Assembly (NCBI GenBank): GCA_022822665.1
Contig: JAJEAR010000082.1
Location: 121,380 to 185,379 of the forward strand
Length of the DNA: 64,000 nt
Direction of reading: 5' to 3'
DNA from: Alphaproteobacteria bacterium
GTDB taxonomy: Bacteria > Pseudomonadota > Alphaproteobacteria > Thalassobaculales > Thalassobaculaceae
A program made the position numbers and the translations under genes. This document shows positions 42,972 through 51,762 of this stretch, piece by piece. Positions within the stretch are counted from its first letter, which is position 1; each line of letters starts with the position of its first letter. The notes below the pieces were generated by a model that saw only the letters and a program-made list of their open reading frames with translations, searched no databases and was not told where the DNA came from.

Positions 42972-44252
42972 TTACCCGGAACCGGGAGCCTTGCGGGGCT
43001 CGGTACCGCCCCAGGCCCACAGGGCCAGCATCGCGACGGACCCTTCGACGGAGATGATCGCGAGTGCGGCCGCGACGCCGAAATACTCCGCCATCAGCCC
43101 GACGTTGAAGAAACCGATCGGCCCGGTGCCGATGCACAGCGTCAGCATGCCCAGTACCCGGCTCCTGTACTCCACCGGTGCTGCAAGGTAGGTCAGCGTG
43201 CCCTGCATCGCGGCGAAGCAGGCGCTGCCAAGCCCGCTAACCGCCAGGGCAAGCGCACAGCCGATGAAGGAGTGGTACGGCCCGCCGGCAACGAAGGCGA
43301 GGAGCGAGAGATAGCCGATGGTGCCAAGGTAGAGGATCACGCCGCCCACGTAGATCCGGAGGAACTGCCCGGGTCGGGCATGGACCGCGATCACCAGGGC
43401 GCCGACAAACGCGCCGAGCCCCTCCATGCTGGTGAGCAGACCGATCAGAAGCGGCGAGAGCCCGAGCTCCTCGCGGCCGAGGATGGGGATCATGGAGGTG
43501 AACGGAAACCCCCAGATGTTGAAGATGATGGTAATGAGCAGGATCCGGCGCAGCCCGGCGTCGCCCAGCGCCAGCCGGACGCCGCCGGCAAGGTCGCGCA
43601 GGAAGGACGGCATGGCCCCGATACCCACGGTCCCGGGTATGTGCGCCAGCAGCACCAGCAGCAGGCAGAACACGTAGATGGCGGAACTGAGCGTGAAGAT
43701 CCCGCTCATGCCCAGGTACTGCAGGATGAACCCGCCGAGCAGGGGGCCGAGCATCCGGGTCGCGTTTGACGTGGCGGAGTCGAGGCCCATGGCCGGTGAG
43801 ACCAGTCCGGCCGAAAGGTCACCGAGTATCCGGCGGCGCAGGGGGATGTCGCTGGCCCAGAACAGGCCGCTCAGGAAGGAGGCGATCGCGATCATCGCGT
43901 AGCTGAGGACACCGGCGTCGGCCAACAGCATCATGGCCACCTGCAGCGCGGTGATGAGTGTCATCGCAACCGAGAGCAGGGTCTTGCGGTTGAGGCTCTC
44001 GGAGATGACGCCGATCAGGGGGCCGCACAGGGTGAGCGGCAACATCCACAGCACGGGAATGCTCGCGACCAGCAACGGCGAGCCGGTGATCTCCAGCGTA
44101 TAGACCCCGAACGCGAGCAACTGGAACCAGCGCACCACCCCTGTCAGTCCGCCGACCATCCAGACGAACAGGAAATCCCTATTGCCGAGCAGACTGCGGA
44201 CCGGTCGCGGGTCCTCGCGTTCGCCAACGGTGGGTGTGCTGTCGGCCGTCAC
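42972..44252 (-). CDS. MFS transporter (MFS_3/EntS-like)
   Basis: A 426-residue membrane protein with about 12 hydrophobic segments. The start is hydrophilic (SLLGNRDFLFVWMVGGLTG), followed by TGSPLLVASIPVLWMLPLTL and a loop LIGVISESLNRKTLL, the usual MFS loop motif. This pattern matches EntS-like exporters of siderophores or drugs. The C-terminus is nine bases from the Grx-DinB gene in convergent orientation. It is divergent from a HlyD-type adaptor, 167 bases away. Confidence 0.83.
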   Translation of the reverse strand: MTADSTPTVGEREDPRPVRSLLGNRDFLFVWMVGGLTGVVRWFQLLAFGVYTLEITGSPLLVASIPVLWMLPLTLCGPLIGVISESLNRKTLLSVAMTLITALQVAMMLLADAGVLSYAMIAIASFLSGLFWASDIPLRRRILGDLSAGLVSPAMGLDSATSNATRMLGPLLGGFILQYLGMSGIFTLSSAIYVFCLLLVLLAHIPGTVGIGAMPSFLRDLAGGVRLALGDAGLRRILLITIIFNIWGFPFTSMIPILGREELGLSPLLIGLLTSMEGLGAFVGALVIAVHARPGQFLRIYVGGVILYLGTIGYLSLLAFVAGGPYHSFIGCALALAVSGLGSACFAAMQGTLTYLAAPVEYRSRVLGMLTLCIGTGPIGFFNVGLMAEYFGVAAALAIISVEGSVAMLALWAWGGTEPRKAPGSG

Positions 44253-44419
44253 GGCGCCCGGTCCCGAGACGGTATGGCCTGTTGAAGGCGGCCGGGGTTG
44301 CTGGTAGCGTTTTTCGGCTGCGGGCTCCGCACTCCGGTCGCACGAGGGGTCGGCACTGCGGTCCCGGGCCCGGAACAGGTGCCGTGCCCGCTGTCGTCGT
44401 TCAGGTCCTGAAGGCGGGT

Positions 44420-45511
44420 GTGGCGGTGAAGCGCACTGTAAAGGCGGCCATTGTCGCGGCCCTTGTCGGTGGTGCGGTCTTCGCCGCCTGGGAAGTTCTG
44501 CACTGGTTCACCCACGTCTACGAGAGTGATGGGCGGATACGCAGCGAACTCACACGGATTTCCCCGGTGGTCAACGCGAAGATCGTTAACCTCCCGGTGC
44601 CGGAAGGAGGGCGGGTCGCGGCGGGTGATCTCCTGGTGCAGTTCGATGACACCGGGATCCGGCTGGAACTCGAGGCCCTGAGAACGGAGCTCGCGCTGAA
44701 GGGGGCCGAACGTGACCGTCTGCTGGCGGAACGGCGGGCTGCCGAGGCCGAGCTCGAATCGGGACTGGCTACCTCGCAACAGAAGATCAGAGCCATCGAG
44801 CAGGAGTTCCGCTCCGTTGGCGAACGGCTGAAGCTGTCCGAGGACACCCTGGCCCGGATGACCTACCTGCTGGAACGCGACCTGGTGTCCGAGGACAGGT
44901 TCAGCCAGGAAAAGGACCGGGTGCTCGAGTTGCGCGGCGAGGCCGATGTTGTCGAGGCCCGGGTCGCGGTAGCCCGCCAGGAGTTCCGCGAGATCCAGGC
45001 GACCCGGGCCCGGATCGACGTGATCGTCGAGATGATCAGGGTGGCGGGCCTGGAGGAAGAGCGGATCCGAGACCGGATCAGGGCTGCCGGAGCCGAACGC
45101 GACGACCGCAGGATCCTCGCCCCGATCTCGGGCGTCATCAGCCGCATCTACCACCATGTCGGCGAATACGTCGAGGACGGCACGACTATCATGATGCTGC
45201 ACGATCCCGAACGGTTCTGGATCGAGGCGCATGTTGCCGAGACGCGGCTTCGGCATGTCGAGGTCGGCCAGCCGGTGGAGATCAGCTTCGAATCCTATCC
45301 CTTTCAAACCTTCGACGGAATGGTAAGGGGTATCGGCACCGTGACCGCGACGGAAATGAAGGTCGAGATCCCGTCCAACGGAGGGGGATTCGGCTCGGAC
45401 CTCGCCCGAATTCCGGTCAGCATCTCGATCGATGATCCACCGCCCAACCTGGCGCCCGGCATGCGGGCCCGTGTTAATATCGTCATCCGCACCCTGTTTC
45501 CGGACCGGTAG
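44420..45511 (+). CDS. HlyD/EmrA-type membrane fusion protein
   Basis: A 363-residue periplasmic adaptor with one N-terminal membrane segment (AAIVAALVGGAVFAAWEVL). Next is a biotinyl-lipoyl-like strand set (VNAKIVNLPVPEGGRVAAGD), a long alpha-helical coiled coil rich in Glu/Arg (about residues 85-225), the second lipoyl half LAPISGVISRIYHHVGEYVE and a beta-barrel domain. It would link an inner-membrane pump to an outer-membrane channel. No inner-membrane partner follows it; the divergent MFS protein is the nearest candidate. The start is uncertain: GTG codons at 44384, 44420 and 44426 are in frame. Confidence 0.82.
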   Translation: MAVKRTVKAAIVAALVGGAVFAAWEVLHWFTHVYESDGRIRSELTRISPVVNAKIVNLPVPEGGRVAAGDLLVQFDDTGIRLELEALRTELALKGAERDRLLAERRAAEAELESGLATSQQKIRAIEQEFRSVGERLKLSEDTLARMTYLLERDLVSEDRFSQEKDRVLELRGEADVVEARVAVARQEFREIQATRARIDVIVEMIRVAGLEEERIRDRIRAAGAERDDRRILAPISGVISRIYHHVGEYVEDGTTIMMLHDPERFWIEAHVAETRLRHVEVGQPVEISFESYPFQTFDGMVRGIGTVTATEMKVEIPSNGGGFGSDLARIPVSISIDDPPPNLAPGMRARVNIVIRTLFPDR

Positions 45512-45527
45512 CGCCCGGGCGGCCGGT

Positions 45528-46454
45528 TCAGCCGTTCCAGATGCGGGCAGAATGCCTGTTGGCGGCCGTGATCCGGGTGACGACGCTGTTGTCCCTGCCG
45601 CCGTATACGGCCTCGCGCAACCAGTCCTGTTCCGCTTCAACCTCGCCCGTGACCGTCCACCAGCTGCCACCGCCGGGTTCGGTTCGCGGTCTCCAGCGAT
45701 ATCCGCGTTCGCGCAGGCGGGTGTTGGCCTCGTGCGGCGCGTCGACAGCCCGAACCAGCCAGTCGGTCCTGAGCGCCGATTCGCGCACGGCCGCGAGGAC
45801 CTGGCGCTGGTCCGGAAGGGTACGTGTCAGCAGAGCGAGCGTGGCCCGGGCGTCTTCCATCGCGTCATGGCTGTCGAAGAAGAACCCGTAACGCGTCGCG
45901 AGTGCCGAAAGGGAAGCCGAGCCGGCCCCGTACCCGGCCCAGTTCACGCCGCGCACCGAACATCCCCAGTTGCAGCGTGCGAAGACCGGCCAGTGTTTCT
46001 CGACCAGCGGCCGGTCGAAGTTGGCATTGTGGGCCACGACGAGACGCGCCGCCTCGGCGAGTTCCTGGACCCTCCCGTCATCGATGGTCTGGCCGCGCAG
46101 TGCGTCCGCCCCGATCCCGTGGATCGCGAGAGCCGCGGGGCTGACCGGGACCGACGGTTCGCGCAACCCGACATAGGCCTCGTCAAGGCCGATGCTGAGC
46201 ACCTGGCCGGTGTCCCGGTCGTATCTGAACGGAATGAGTGCGAGCTGGATGACCTCGTCGCGCTGCTGCTGCAACCCGGTCGTCTCGGTATCCACCACCA
46301 GGCCCTCGACAACGGTTGCTCCGGGGGATGGATCGGCCAGCGTCGCCGGCAGGCACAGGCGCCTGAGCAGCCGCCAGGTCGAGCGATGTTCATGCGCCGA
46401 TGGCGCAACGACATCGGACTCCCGGACCTCGAAGATGTCTTCGCGTTCGACCAT
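45528..46454 (-). CDS. DnaQ-like 3'-5' exonuclease (DEDDh family)
   Basis: A 308-residue exonuclease. The three Exo motifs are VVDTETTGL (Asp, Glu), VVAHNANFDRPL (Asp) and HDAMEDARATL (His, Asp). It degrades single-stranded DNA or RNA 3' ends; the family includes polymerase III epsilon-like proofreaders and small RNases. The first 50 residues and the last 90 (GYRWRPRTEPGGGSWWTV onwards) are extra, and the C-terminal part probably binds nucleic acid or a partner. The gene ends 16 bases from the convergent HlyD gene. Confidence 0.88.
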   Translation of the reverse strand: MVEREDIFEVRESDVVAPSAHEHRSTWRLLRRLCLPATLADPSPGATVVEGLVVDTETTGLQQQRDEVIQLALIPFRYDRDTGQVLSIGLDEAYVGLREPSVPVSPAALAIHGIGADALRGQTIDDGRVQELAEAARLVVAHNANFDRPLVEKHWPVFARCNWGCSVRGVNWAGYGAGSASLSALATRYGFFFDSHDAMEDARATLALLTRTLPDQRQVLAAVRESALRTDWLVRAVDAPHEANTRLRERGYRWRPRTEPGGGSWWTVTGEVEAEQDWLREAVYGGRDNSVVTRITAANRHSARIWNG

Positions 46455-46637
46455 GATTCTCTCCGCCGGAGCCCGTCTGGTGCCTGTCAGGGACGCATGC
46501 TACGGTGCCCGGGAACAGGGTGGCACCGTGCCCGCGAGTATAGCGCAATGGATCCCGGCAGGCGTTGACAGGCCATGCATCTCCCGGCGAACGGCGAGTG
46601 ACGGGTGTTGCGCGTTCTGCAGGAGAATGGAGCAGGC

Positions 46638-47960
46638 GTGTCGGATTCTCTCGACCGGGCCCCGCACCCCGGAGTGGCGGGTGTTGCACGGGACCTGGCG
46701 TTGCGCGTGACGACATCGGTCGAGTGTGTCGAGGCCTGTCTTGCCCGCATCGACGCGAGCGACGATGACCTGAACACGCTGGTCTACCTGGACGCGCCGG
46801 CGGCGCTCGAGGAAGCCGGGCGCAGTGACGAGCGCCGCAGCAACAGTACCCCGCTGTCGCCGCTCGACGGTGTGCCGGTCGTCATCAAGGACAACATCGA
46901 TATCGCCGGACAACCGACAACCAATGGCCTGGCGGTCAGCCGGGTGGCCCGACGCGATGCCGGCGTGATCGCCGCGCTGCGTGAACGGGGCCTGGTCCCG
47001 CTTGGCAAGGCCAACATGCACGAGGGGGCGCTCGGCGCGACCACCGACAATCCGCATCATGGCCGCACCGCCAACCCGGCCGCTCCCGGCTGCACCCCCG
47101 GGGGCAGCAGCGGAGGGTCGGCGGCCGCGGTCGCGGCCGGACTGGTGCCCGGTGCTCTCGGGACCGACACCATGGGGTCGGTCAGGGTGCCGGCCGCGTA
47201 TTGCGGTGTCGTCGGCTTCAAGCCGTCGCGCGGGTTCTGGCCGACCGACGGGGTTTCGGTGCTCTCCACCTCGCTTGATACCGTGGGCCCGCTGGCGTGG
47301 ACGGTCGAGGATACCCGGCTGCTGGCCGGTCTGCCGAAACCGCAGACCCTTGTTCGCGACCTTGGCCTGGTGACGATCGAGAATTTCGAGAGCACCAGTC
47401 TTCACCCCACCTCGGCCGCGGTCTGGAAGCAGGTGCTGCGCGCGCTCTCCGGCAACGGCGTTGGGGTCAGGCGCGTCCTGCTGGCCGACTATGATCCGGC
47501 CGTGGCGCGCCGGGCGGGACTTCTGGTCTCGGAGGTCGAGGCGGCCCATGCCCACAGCGCGATGCTGCGAGGACAGCCGGACGCGTTTTCCCCAACCTTC
47601 CGGGCCATGCTGCACTACGGCGCGGCCACCCTGGCGCCGCGCTATCTCGAGGCGATGGACCACGTGCGGCGCATCGGGGAGACGATGTCCCGGGTGATGA
47701 AGACCACGGACGCGATCATTTCCCTGACCACGCCGCAACCGCCATTCGACTTCGACGACGAGGTGCCGGTCTCGCAGGCCGACTTTACCGCGCCTGCCAA
47801 CTTTGCCGGCTGCCCGTCAATCTCGGTCCCGATCCCGCGCGCGGCGGGAGACCTGCCCGTCGGACTGCAGTTGATGGCTTCGGCAGGAGACGACGTTCGG
47901 CTGCACGCGATAGCCGCCTGGATCGAGACCCTGCTGCAGCGCGAATTCGGGAGTTCGTGA
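46638..47960 (+). CDS. Amidase signature family hydrolase
   Basis: A 440-residue amidase with all three catalytic residues: lysine in VPVVIKDNIDIAG, cis-serine in PGGSSGGSAAAVAAGL and nucleophile serine in GTDTMGSVRVPAAYCG. The substrate amide is unknown. It is the first of a run that includes a hydrolase-fold protein and a DUF1445 protein upstream of a TRAP transporter. The likely start is the GTG at 46638, preceded by GGAGCAGGC; a TTG at 46605 is an alternative. The stop shares a base with the next ATG. Confidence 0.88.
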   Translation: MSDSLDRAPHPGVAGVARDLALRVTTSVECVEACLARIDASDDDLNTLVYLDAPAALEEAGRSDERRSNSTPLSPLDGVPVVIKDNIDIAGQPTTNGLAVSRVARRDAGVIAALRERGLVPLGKANMHEGALGATTDNPHHGRTANPAAPGCTPGGSSGGSAAAVAAGLVPGALGTDTMGSVRVPAAYCGVVGFKPSRGFWPTDGVSVLSTSLDTVGPLAWTVEDTRLLAGLPKPQTLVRDLGLVTIENFESTSLHPTSAAVWKQVLRALSGNGVGVRRVLLADYDPAVARRAGLLVSEVEAAHAHSAMLRGQPDAFSPTFRAMLHYGAATLAPRYLEAMDHVRRIGETMSRVMKTTDAIISLTTPQPPFDFDDEVPVSQADFTAPANFAGCPSISVPIPRAAGDLPVGLQLMASAGDDVRLHAIAAWIETLLQREFGSS

Positions 47961-48763
47961 TGCCTGTGCTGACCATCAACGGACACGAGATGCACTACGA
48001 GGTCCACGGGACCGGGGAGGCGGTGTTCTGTTCGGGCGGCTGGGGCACCTACTGCCACGGCAACACAGGCCATCTTCCCGAAGGACTGGTCGACCGGTAC
48101 CGGGTCGTCGTCTTCGACCACCGGGGCATCGGGCAGTCGGATGACGATCCGGCCGTCGCCTCCACCACGGCGCTGCACGCGCGCGACGTCATCGAACTGG
48201 CCCGACGCCTGGGCATCGAGCGGGCGCATTTCGTCGGCATCATCGGCATCGGTGCCTGCATCTTCCAGGAAGTGGCGCTCCAGGCGCCCGCCCTGGTTCG
48301 CAGCCTGGTCAACACCGGGTGCTGGGCCCGGCCCGATACCCGGTTCCGGGACCAGTTGACGCTGTGGCTCGACGTGCACCGGCACATGGGGTTCGACGTG
48401 TTTCAGCGCATGGTGGTGATGGAAGGGTTCGACGCCGGGTTCTACGCCCGCTACCGGGACCGCTTGCTGGGTCCGGGCGGTGCGTGGGCCGATCTCGCCG
48501 GAAGGATCGAGACCCACGAACGGCTCTCGCAGGCGGCGCTGTCGCATGACACGCTGGACCGCCTCGACGCGATCACGGCGCCGGCGCTGGTCATGCACAA
48601 CGGTCGCGATGCCATCACCCCGCCGCGTCTGACGCTCCCGGTGCAGGAACACATACCCGGCGCACGGGGGCACTGGCTTCCGGAAGCCGCCCACGTGGCC
48701 ACCGGCCGTGACGAACGCCGGTCGTTCTGCAGCGCCCTGCTCGACTTTCTCGCAAGCCACTGA
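47960..48763 (+). CDS. Alpha/beta hydrolase-fold protein lacking the usual nucleophile serine
   Basis: A 267-residue alpha/beta hydrolase-fold protein, clear from VVVFDHRGIGQSDD before the elbow and the late acid and histidine in MHNGRDAITPP and EAAHVATG. At the nucleophile elbow, where relatives have GxSxG, the sequence is VGIIGIGACIFQE, with no serine. The only possible nucleophile nearby is the cysteine, displaced by a few residues. It may be a non-catalytic binder or use another mechanism. It is coupled to the amidase (TGATG). Confidence 0.8.
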   Translation: MPVLTINGHEMHYEVHGTGEAVFCSGGWGTYCHGNTGHLPEGLVDRYRVVVFDHRGIGQSDDDPAVASTTALHARDVIELARRLGIERAHFVGIIGIGACIFQEVALQAPALVRSLVNTGCWARPDTRFRDQLTLWLDVHRHMGFDVFQRMVVMEGFDAGFYARYRDRLLGPGGAWADLAGRIETHERLSQAALSHDTLDRLDAITAPALVMHNGRDAITPPRLTLPVQEHIPGARGHWLPEAAHVATGRDERRSFCSALLDFLASH

Positions 48764-48855
48764 ACAGCGCTGCGGCAGATGTGACTCGGGCCTTGGTGGC
48801 GCGGGCGCGCTCGCGTACCCTTGGTCGAGCGACGGTTGAGGGACTGCAGGGGAGA

Positions 48856-49686
48856 ATGACGATGGCGCTTCAGGAAACCGCAGGCGAGGGTACAGGACCA
48901 TTCCCGTTCGACGCGGCAACCGCCGAGCCGGCGCAGCTGCGCCGCCTGTTCCGGTCGGGCGCCTGGAGAGGCACGACCGCCAACATGGCCAACGGCTATA
49001 CCCAGGGCAATCTCGCCATCCTGCCGGAGGAACACGCTCTCGACTTCGCCCGGTACTGTCAGCGCAACCCGGCGCCGTGTCCGTTGATCGGCATGTCGGA
49101 TACCGGCGATCCGCGCATTCCCGACCTCGGCGTGGATCTCGACATCCGCACCGACCTGCCGAGCTACAACATCTATCGCGATGGCCGGATCGAGGGCTCG
49201 GTGACCGACATTCTTGAGTACTGGCGCGACGACTCGGTCGCCTTTGTGCTCGGCTGCTCGCTCTCTTTCGAGGAAGCCCTCATGCAGGCGGGGGTTCCGC
49301 TCAGGCACATCGAGACCGGCCGGACGACGCCGATGTACAGGACTTCGATCGAGACGGTTCCGGCCGGACCGTTCGGAGGCGGGATGGTGGTCTCCATGCG
49401 GCCGATGCCGGCCCGTGACGCCATTCGCGCGTCCGCGGTGACGGCGCGGTTTCCGCACACCCACGGGATGCCGGTCCATCTCGGTGACCCGGCGGCGATC
49501 GGCATCGCCGACATCGATTCTCCGGACTGGGGTGAGTCGGTGCCCATCCACGCCGGCGAGATCCCGGTTTTCTGGGCCTGCGGCGTGACCCCGCAGAATG
49601 CGATCAGGCAGGCGGGGGTCCCGCTGGTGCTGACCCATACCCCCGGGTCAATGCTGATCAGCGACATTCCCAGCAGCGTGTGCTGA
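48856..49686 (+). CDS. Putative hydro-lyase, DUF1445 family (D-glutamate cyclase-like)
   Basis: A 276-residue DUF1445 protein. It begins with an RLFRSGAWRGTTANMANGYT segment, then ANLAILPEEHALDF-like text (QGNLAILPEEHALDF), LGCSLSFEEALMQAGVPLRH and the end ACGVTPQNAIRQAG and HTPGSMLISDI, all family hallmarks. Relatives are annotated as hydro-lyases or D-glutamate cyclases. It sits upstream of a TRAP transporter, often seen with this family, so it may process the imported acid. The start is uncertain between 48856 and 48862; an in-frame start at 48781 adds a basic extension. Confidence 0.85.
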   Translation: MTMALQETAGEGTGPFPFDAATAEPAQLRRLFRSGAWRGTTANMANGYTQGNLAILPEEHALDFARYCQRNPAPCPLIGMSDTGDPRIPDLGVDLDIRTDLPSYNIYRDGRIEGSVTDILEYWRDDSVAFVLGCSLSFEEALMQAGVPLRHIETGRTTPMYRTSIETVPAGPFGGGMVVSMRPMPARDAIRASAVTARFPHTHGMPVHLGDPAAIGIADIDSPDWGESVPIHAGEIPVFWACGVTPQNAIRQAGVPLVLTHTPGSMLISDIPSSVC

Positions 49687-49739
49687 CAGAGGTCCCGTTG
49701 TCCTGACCGGGGGCGGCGTGCCGGGCCGTTCCCGGACGA

Positions 49740-51038
49740 TCAGTGGTAGACCAGAACCGGCAGCCAGGTTGCGAGGCTCGGGTAGGCGATCAGCAGCAGG
49801 ATCATCCCGAGCATGGCGACGAGGAACGGCAGAGAGCCGATCGCGACATCGTTGAAGTGTCCACCGCGGCTGCGGATGCCGTGCACCACGTACAGGTTGA
49901 CGCCGATCGGCGGCGTGATCAGGGCGGCTTCCATGAGCAGGGTGATCAGGATCCCGAACCACACGTCCGAAAACTCGGGAACGCTGAGCGCCATGACGAT
50001 CGGAAACACGATCGGCACCGTGGTCAGCATCATGGACAGGGTTTCCATGAACATCCCGAGGAACAGGTAGAACACCACGATCAGCAGGATGGTCTGCACC
50101 GGGGTGAGCCCGAGGTCGCGGATGAAACCCAGCATGGCCTGGGTGATCCCCATGAAACCCAGGACGAAGTTCAGGAAGATAGCGGCGAAGACGATCAGCA
50201 TGATCATCGCCGTCGTCCGCATGGTGCCCTCGAAGGCGTCGCGCAGCATCCGCAGGTTCAGCGTCTTGAAAAACGCGGCGATCAGGACCGCCATGCACAC
50301 GCCGATCGATGCAGCTTCGGTCGGGGTGGCGATACCGGCATAGATCGAACCGACCACAGCGGCGAACAGCACGATTGGCGGCAACAGGTCCGGAAGGCAC
50401 CTGATCCGGTCGCCCCAGGTGGTCTCGACCGCCCGTCCGCCCCATGACGGCCGGTACACGCACGCGCATATGATCGAGATCATGAACAGGCTGGAGAGGA
50501 TGATCCCGGGAATGATCCCGGCGAGGTAGAGTTCCGGGACCGAGGTGTCGGTCAGCAGGCCGTAGATGATCAGGTTGATCGACGGTGGAACCAGGATGCC
50601 GAGCGTGCCTCCGGCCGCGAGCGAGCCCAGAAACAGCCGCTCGTTGTAGCCGCGTGCCTCGATCTCGGGGTAGGCGACCGTCCCGACGGTGGCCGCCGTG
50701 GCGACGCTGGATCCGGAACTGGCCGCGAAGATGGTGCAGGAGCCGATGTTGGCGTGCATCAGCCCGCCCGGCAGCCAGGACAGCCACTGGATCATGGCGG
50801 CGTACATCCGCCGCGCTATCCCGGCCCGGAGCATGATTTCACCCAGGAGGATGAACATGGGAACCGCGACCAGGATGAATTCCTTGCTCTTGTCCCAGTA
50901 GATCTCGGCGAGTGCGGGCGTGAGCGTGCCGCCCATGGAGATCTTGTCGAGAACGAAGCTGAGAATGCCCAGAACGGCGCCGACGGGTACGGCGGCGAGG
51001 ACCAGGATCAAGAGGCCGACGAGAATGGTGAAGGCCAT
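49740..51038 (-). CDS. TRAP transporter large permease (DctM-like)
   Basis: The 432-residue DctM-type subunit of a tripartite ATP-independent periplasmic transporter, with about 12 membrane segments. Typical pieces are VPMFILLGEIMLRAGIA, FAASSGSSVATAATVG, GILVPPSINLIIYG and a late ALITPPIGVNLYVVHGI. It forms the sodium-coupled channel for a carboxylate captured by the periplasmic DctP protein. The DctQ gene is two bases upstream and DctP further upstream, giving the order P-Q-M. The start at 51038 is the ATG giving MAFTILVGLLIL. Confidence 0.93.
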   Translation of the reverse strand: MAFTILVGLLILVLAAVPVGAVLGILSFVLDKISMGGTLTPALAEIYWDKSKEFILVAVPMFILLGEIMLRAGIARRMYAAMIQWLSWLPGGLMHANIGSCTIFAASSGSSVATAATVGTVAYPEIEARGYNERLFLGSLAAGGTLGILVPPSINLIIYGLLTDTSVPELYLAGIIPGIILSSLFMISIICACVYRPSWGGRAVETTWGDRIRCLPDLLPPIVLFAAVVGSIYAGIATPTEAASIGVCMAVLIAAFFKTLNLRMLRDAFEGTMRTTAMIMLIVFAAIFLNFVLGFMGITQAMLGFIRDLGLTPVQTILLIVVFYLFLGMFMETLSMMLTTVPIVFPIVMALSVPEFSDVWFGILITLLMEAALITPPIGVNLYVVHGIRSRGGHFNDVAIGSLPFLVAMLGMILLLIAYPSLATWLPVLVYH

Positions 51039-51040
51039 GT

Positions 51041-51670
51041 CTACGACTCCCTGGAGTCCTGCGTCATCACGTCGACACCATGGGTTTCCTCTTCCACGGT
51101 TTCGGCGATTGACGGGACTCCGGCGATCCTGGCCACTAGGTCCCAGTTGCGAAGCGCCAGCGCGAGCAGCGCGTAGATCACGACAAAGACGAGCGTGATG
51201 AAGAACAGCGACAGGCCCGCGACCCAGAACAGTTGCGGGATCCATTGCGGTGTCCCGAGCGTGGTGATCGAGACCGAGTCGTAAATCCATGAATTGTGGA
51301 ACGAGACGAAGGCGTAATAGGTCATGATGGACATGAAGTAGAGCAGCATTCCGAGCCCGATCACGTCGAGCACGCCCGTGACCGTGCGCGGCAGCAGGTT
51401 GTACAGGGCATCGATCCTGACATTCGAGCGGTGCAGCAGGCAGTAGGAATAGGCCCAGGTGGTCGTGGCCGAGAACACATAACCGGAGTACTCGTCCGAT
51501 CCGCTCATGGTGACGTTGAAGATCTTCCGGGACAGGACGTCTGCGGTCACCATGACCGCCGCGGCGAGCAGGGCGGCGCCACCGATCCACACCGCTATCT
51601 GCGAGATCCGCTCCAGCCGCGCATGAATGATCGCGAAAGTGCCCAGTCCCGCATGAAGCATCGCGAGCAT
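51041..51670 (-). CDS. TRAP transporter small permease (DctQ-like)
   Basis: A 209-residue membrane protein with four hydrophobic segments, the normal DctQ topology. The first helix region is IAVWIGGAALLAAAVMVTAD, then the conserved WAYSYCLLHRSNVRIDALYN and a C-terminal helix. It connects the large permease with the substrate-binding protein. It lies two bases before the DctM gene and 92 bases after the DctP gene. Confidence 0.9.
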   Translation of the reverse strand: MLAMLHAGLGTFAIIHARLERISQIAVWIGGAALLAAAVMVTADVLSRKIFNVTMSGSDEYSGYVFSATTTWAYSYCLLHRSNVRIDALYNLLPRTVTGVLDVIGLGMLLYFMSIMTYYAFVSFHNSWIYDSVSITTLGTPQWIPQLFWVAGLSLFFITLVFVVIYALLALALRNWDLVARIAGVPSIAETVEEETHGVDVMTQDSRES

Positions 51671-51762
51671 GAGATCAGGGTCTCCAGGATGTACGGGAGA
51701 GAAAGAGTGGCGCCGTGACCGGGGTCACGACGCCACTTCTCGAAGTCACGCGGATCCGGATG

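Noticed and set aside
44249..45670. 473-codon minus-strand frame opposite the HlyD-type gene
   Set aside because: It is an antisense shadow: the plus strand has clear adaptor-domain motifs.
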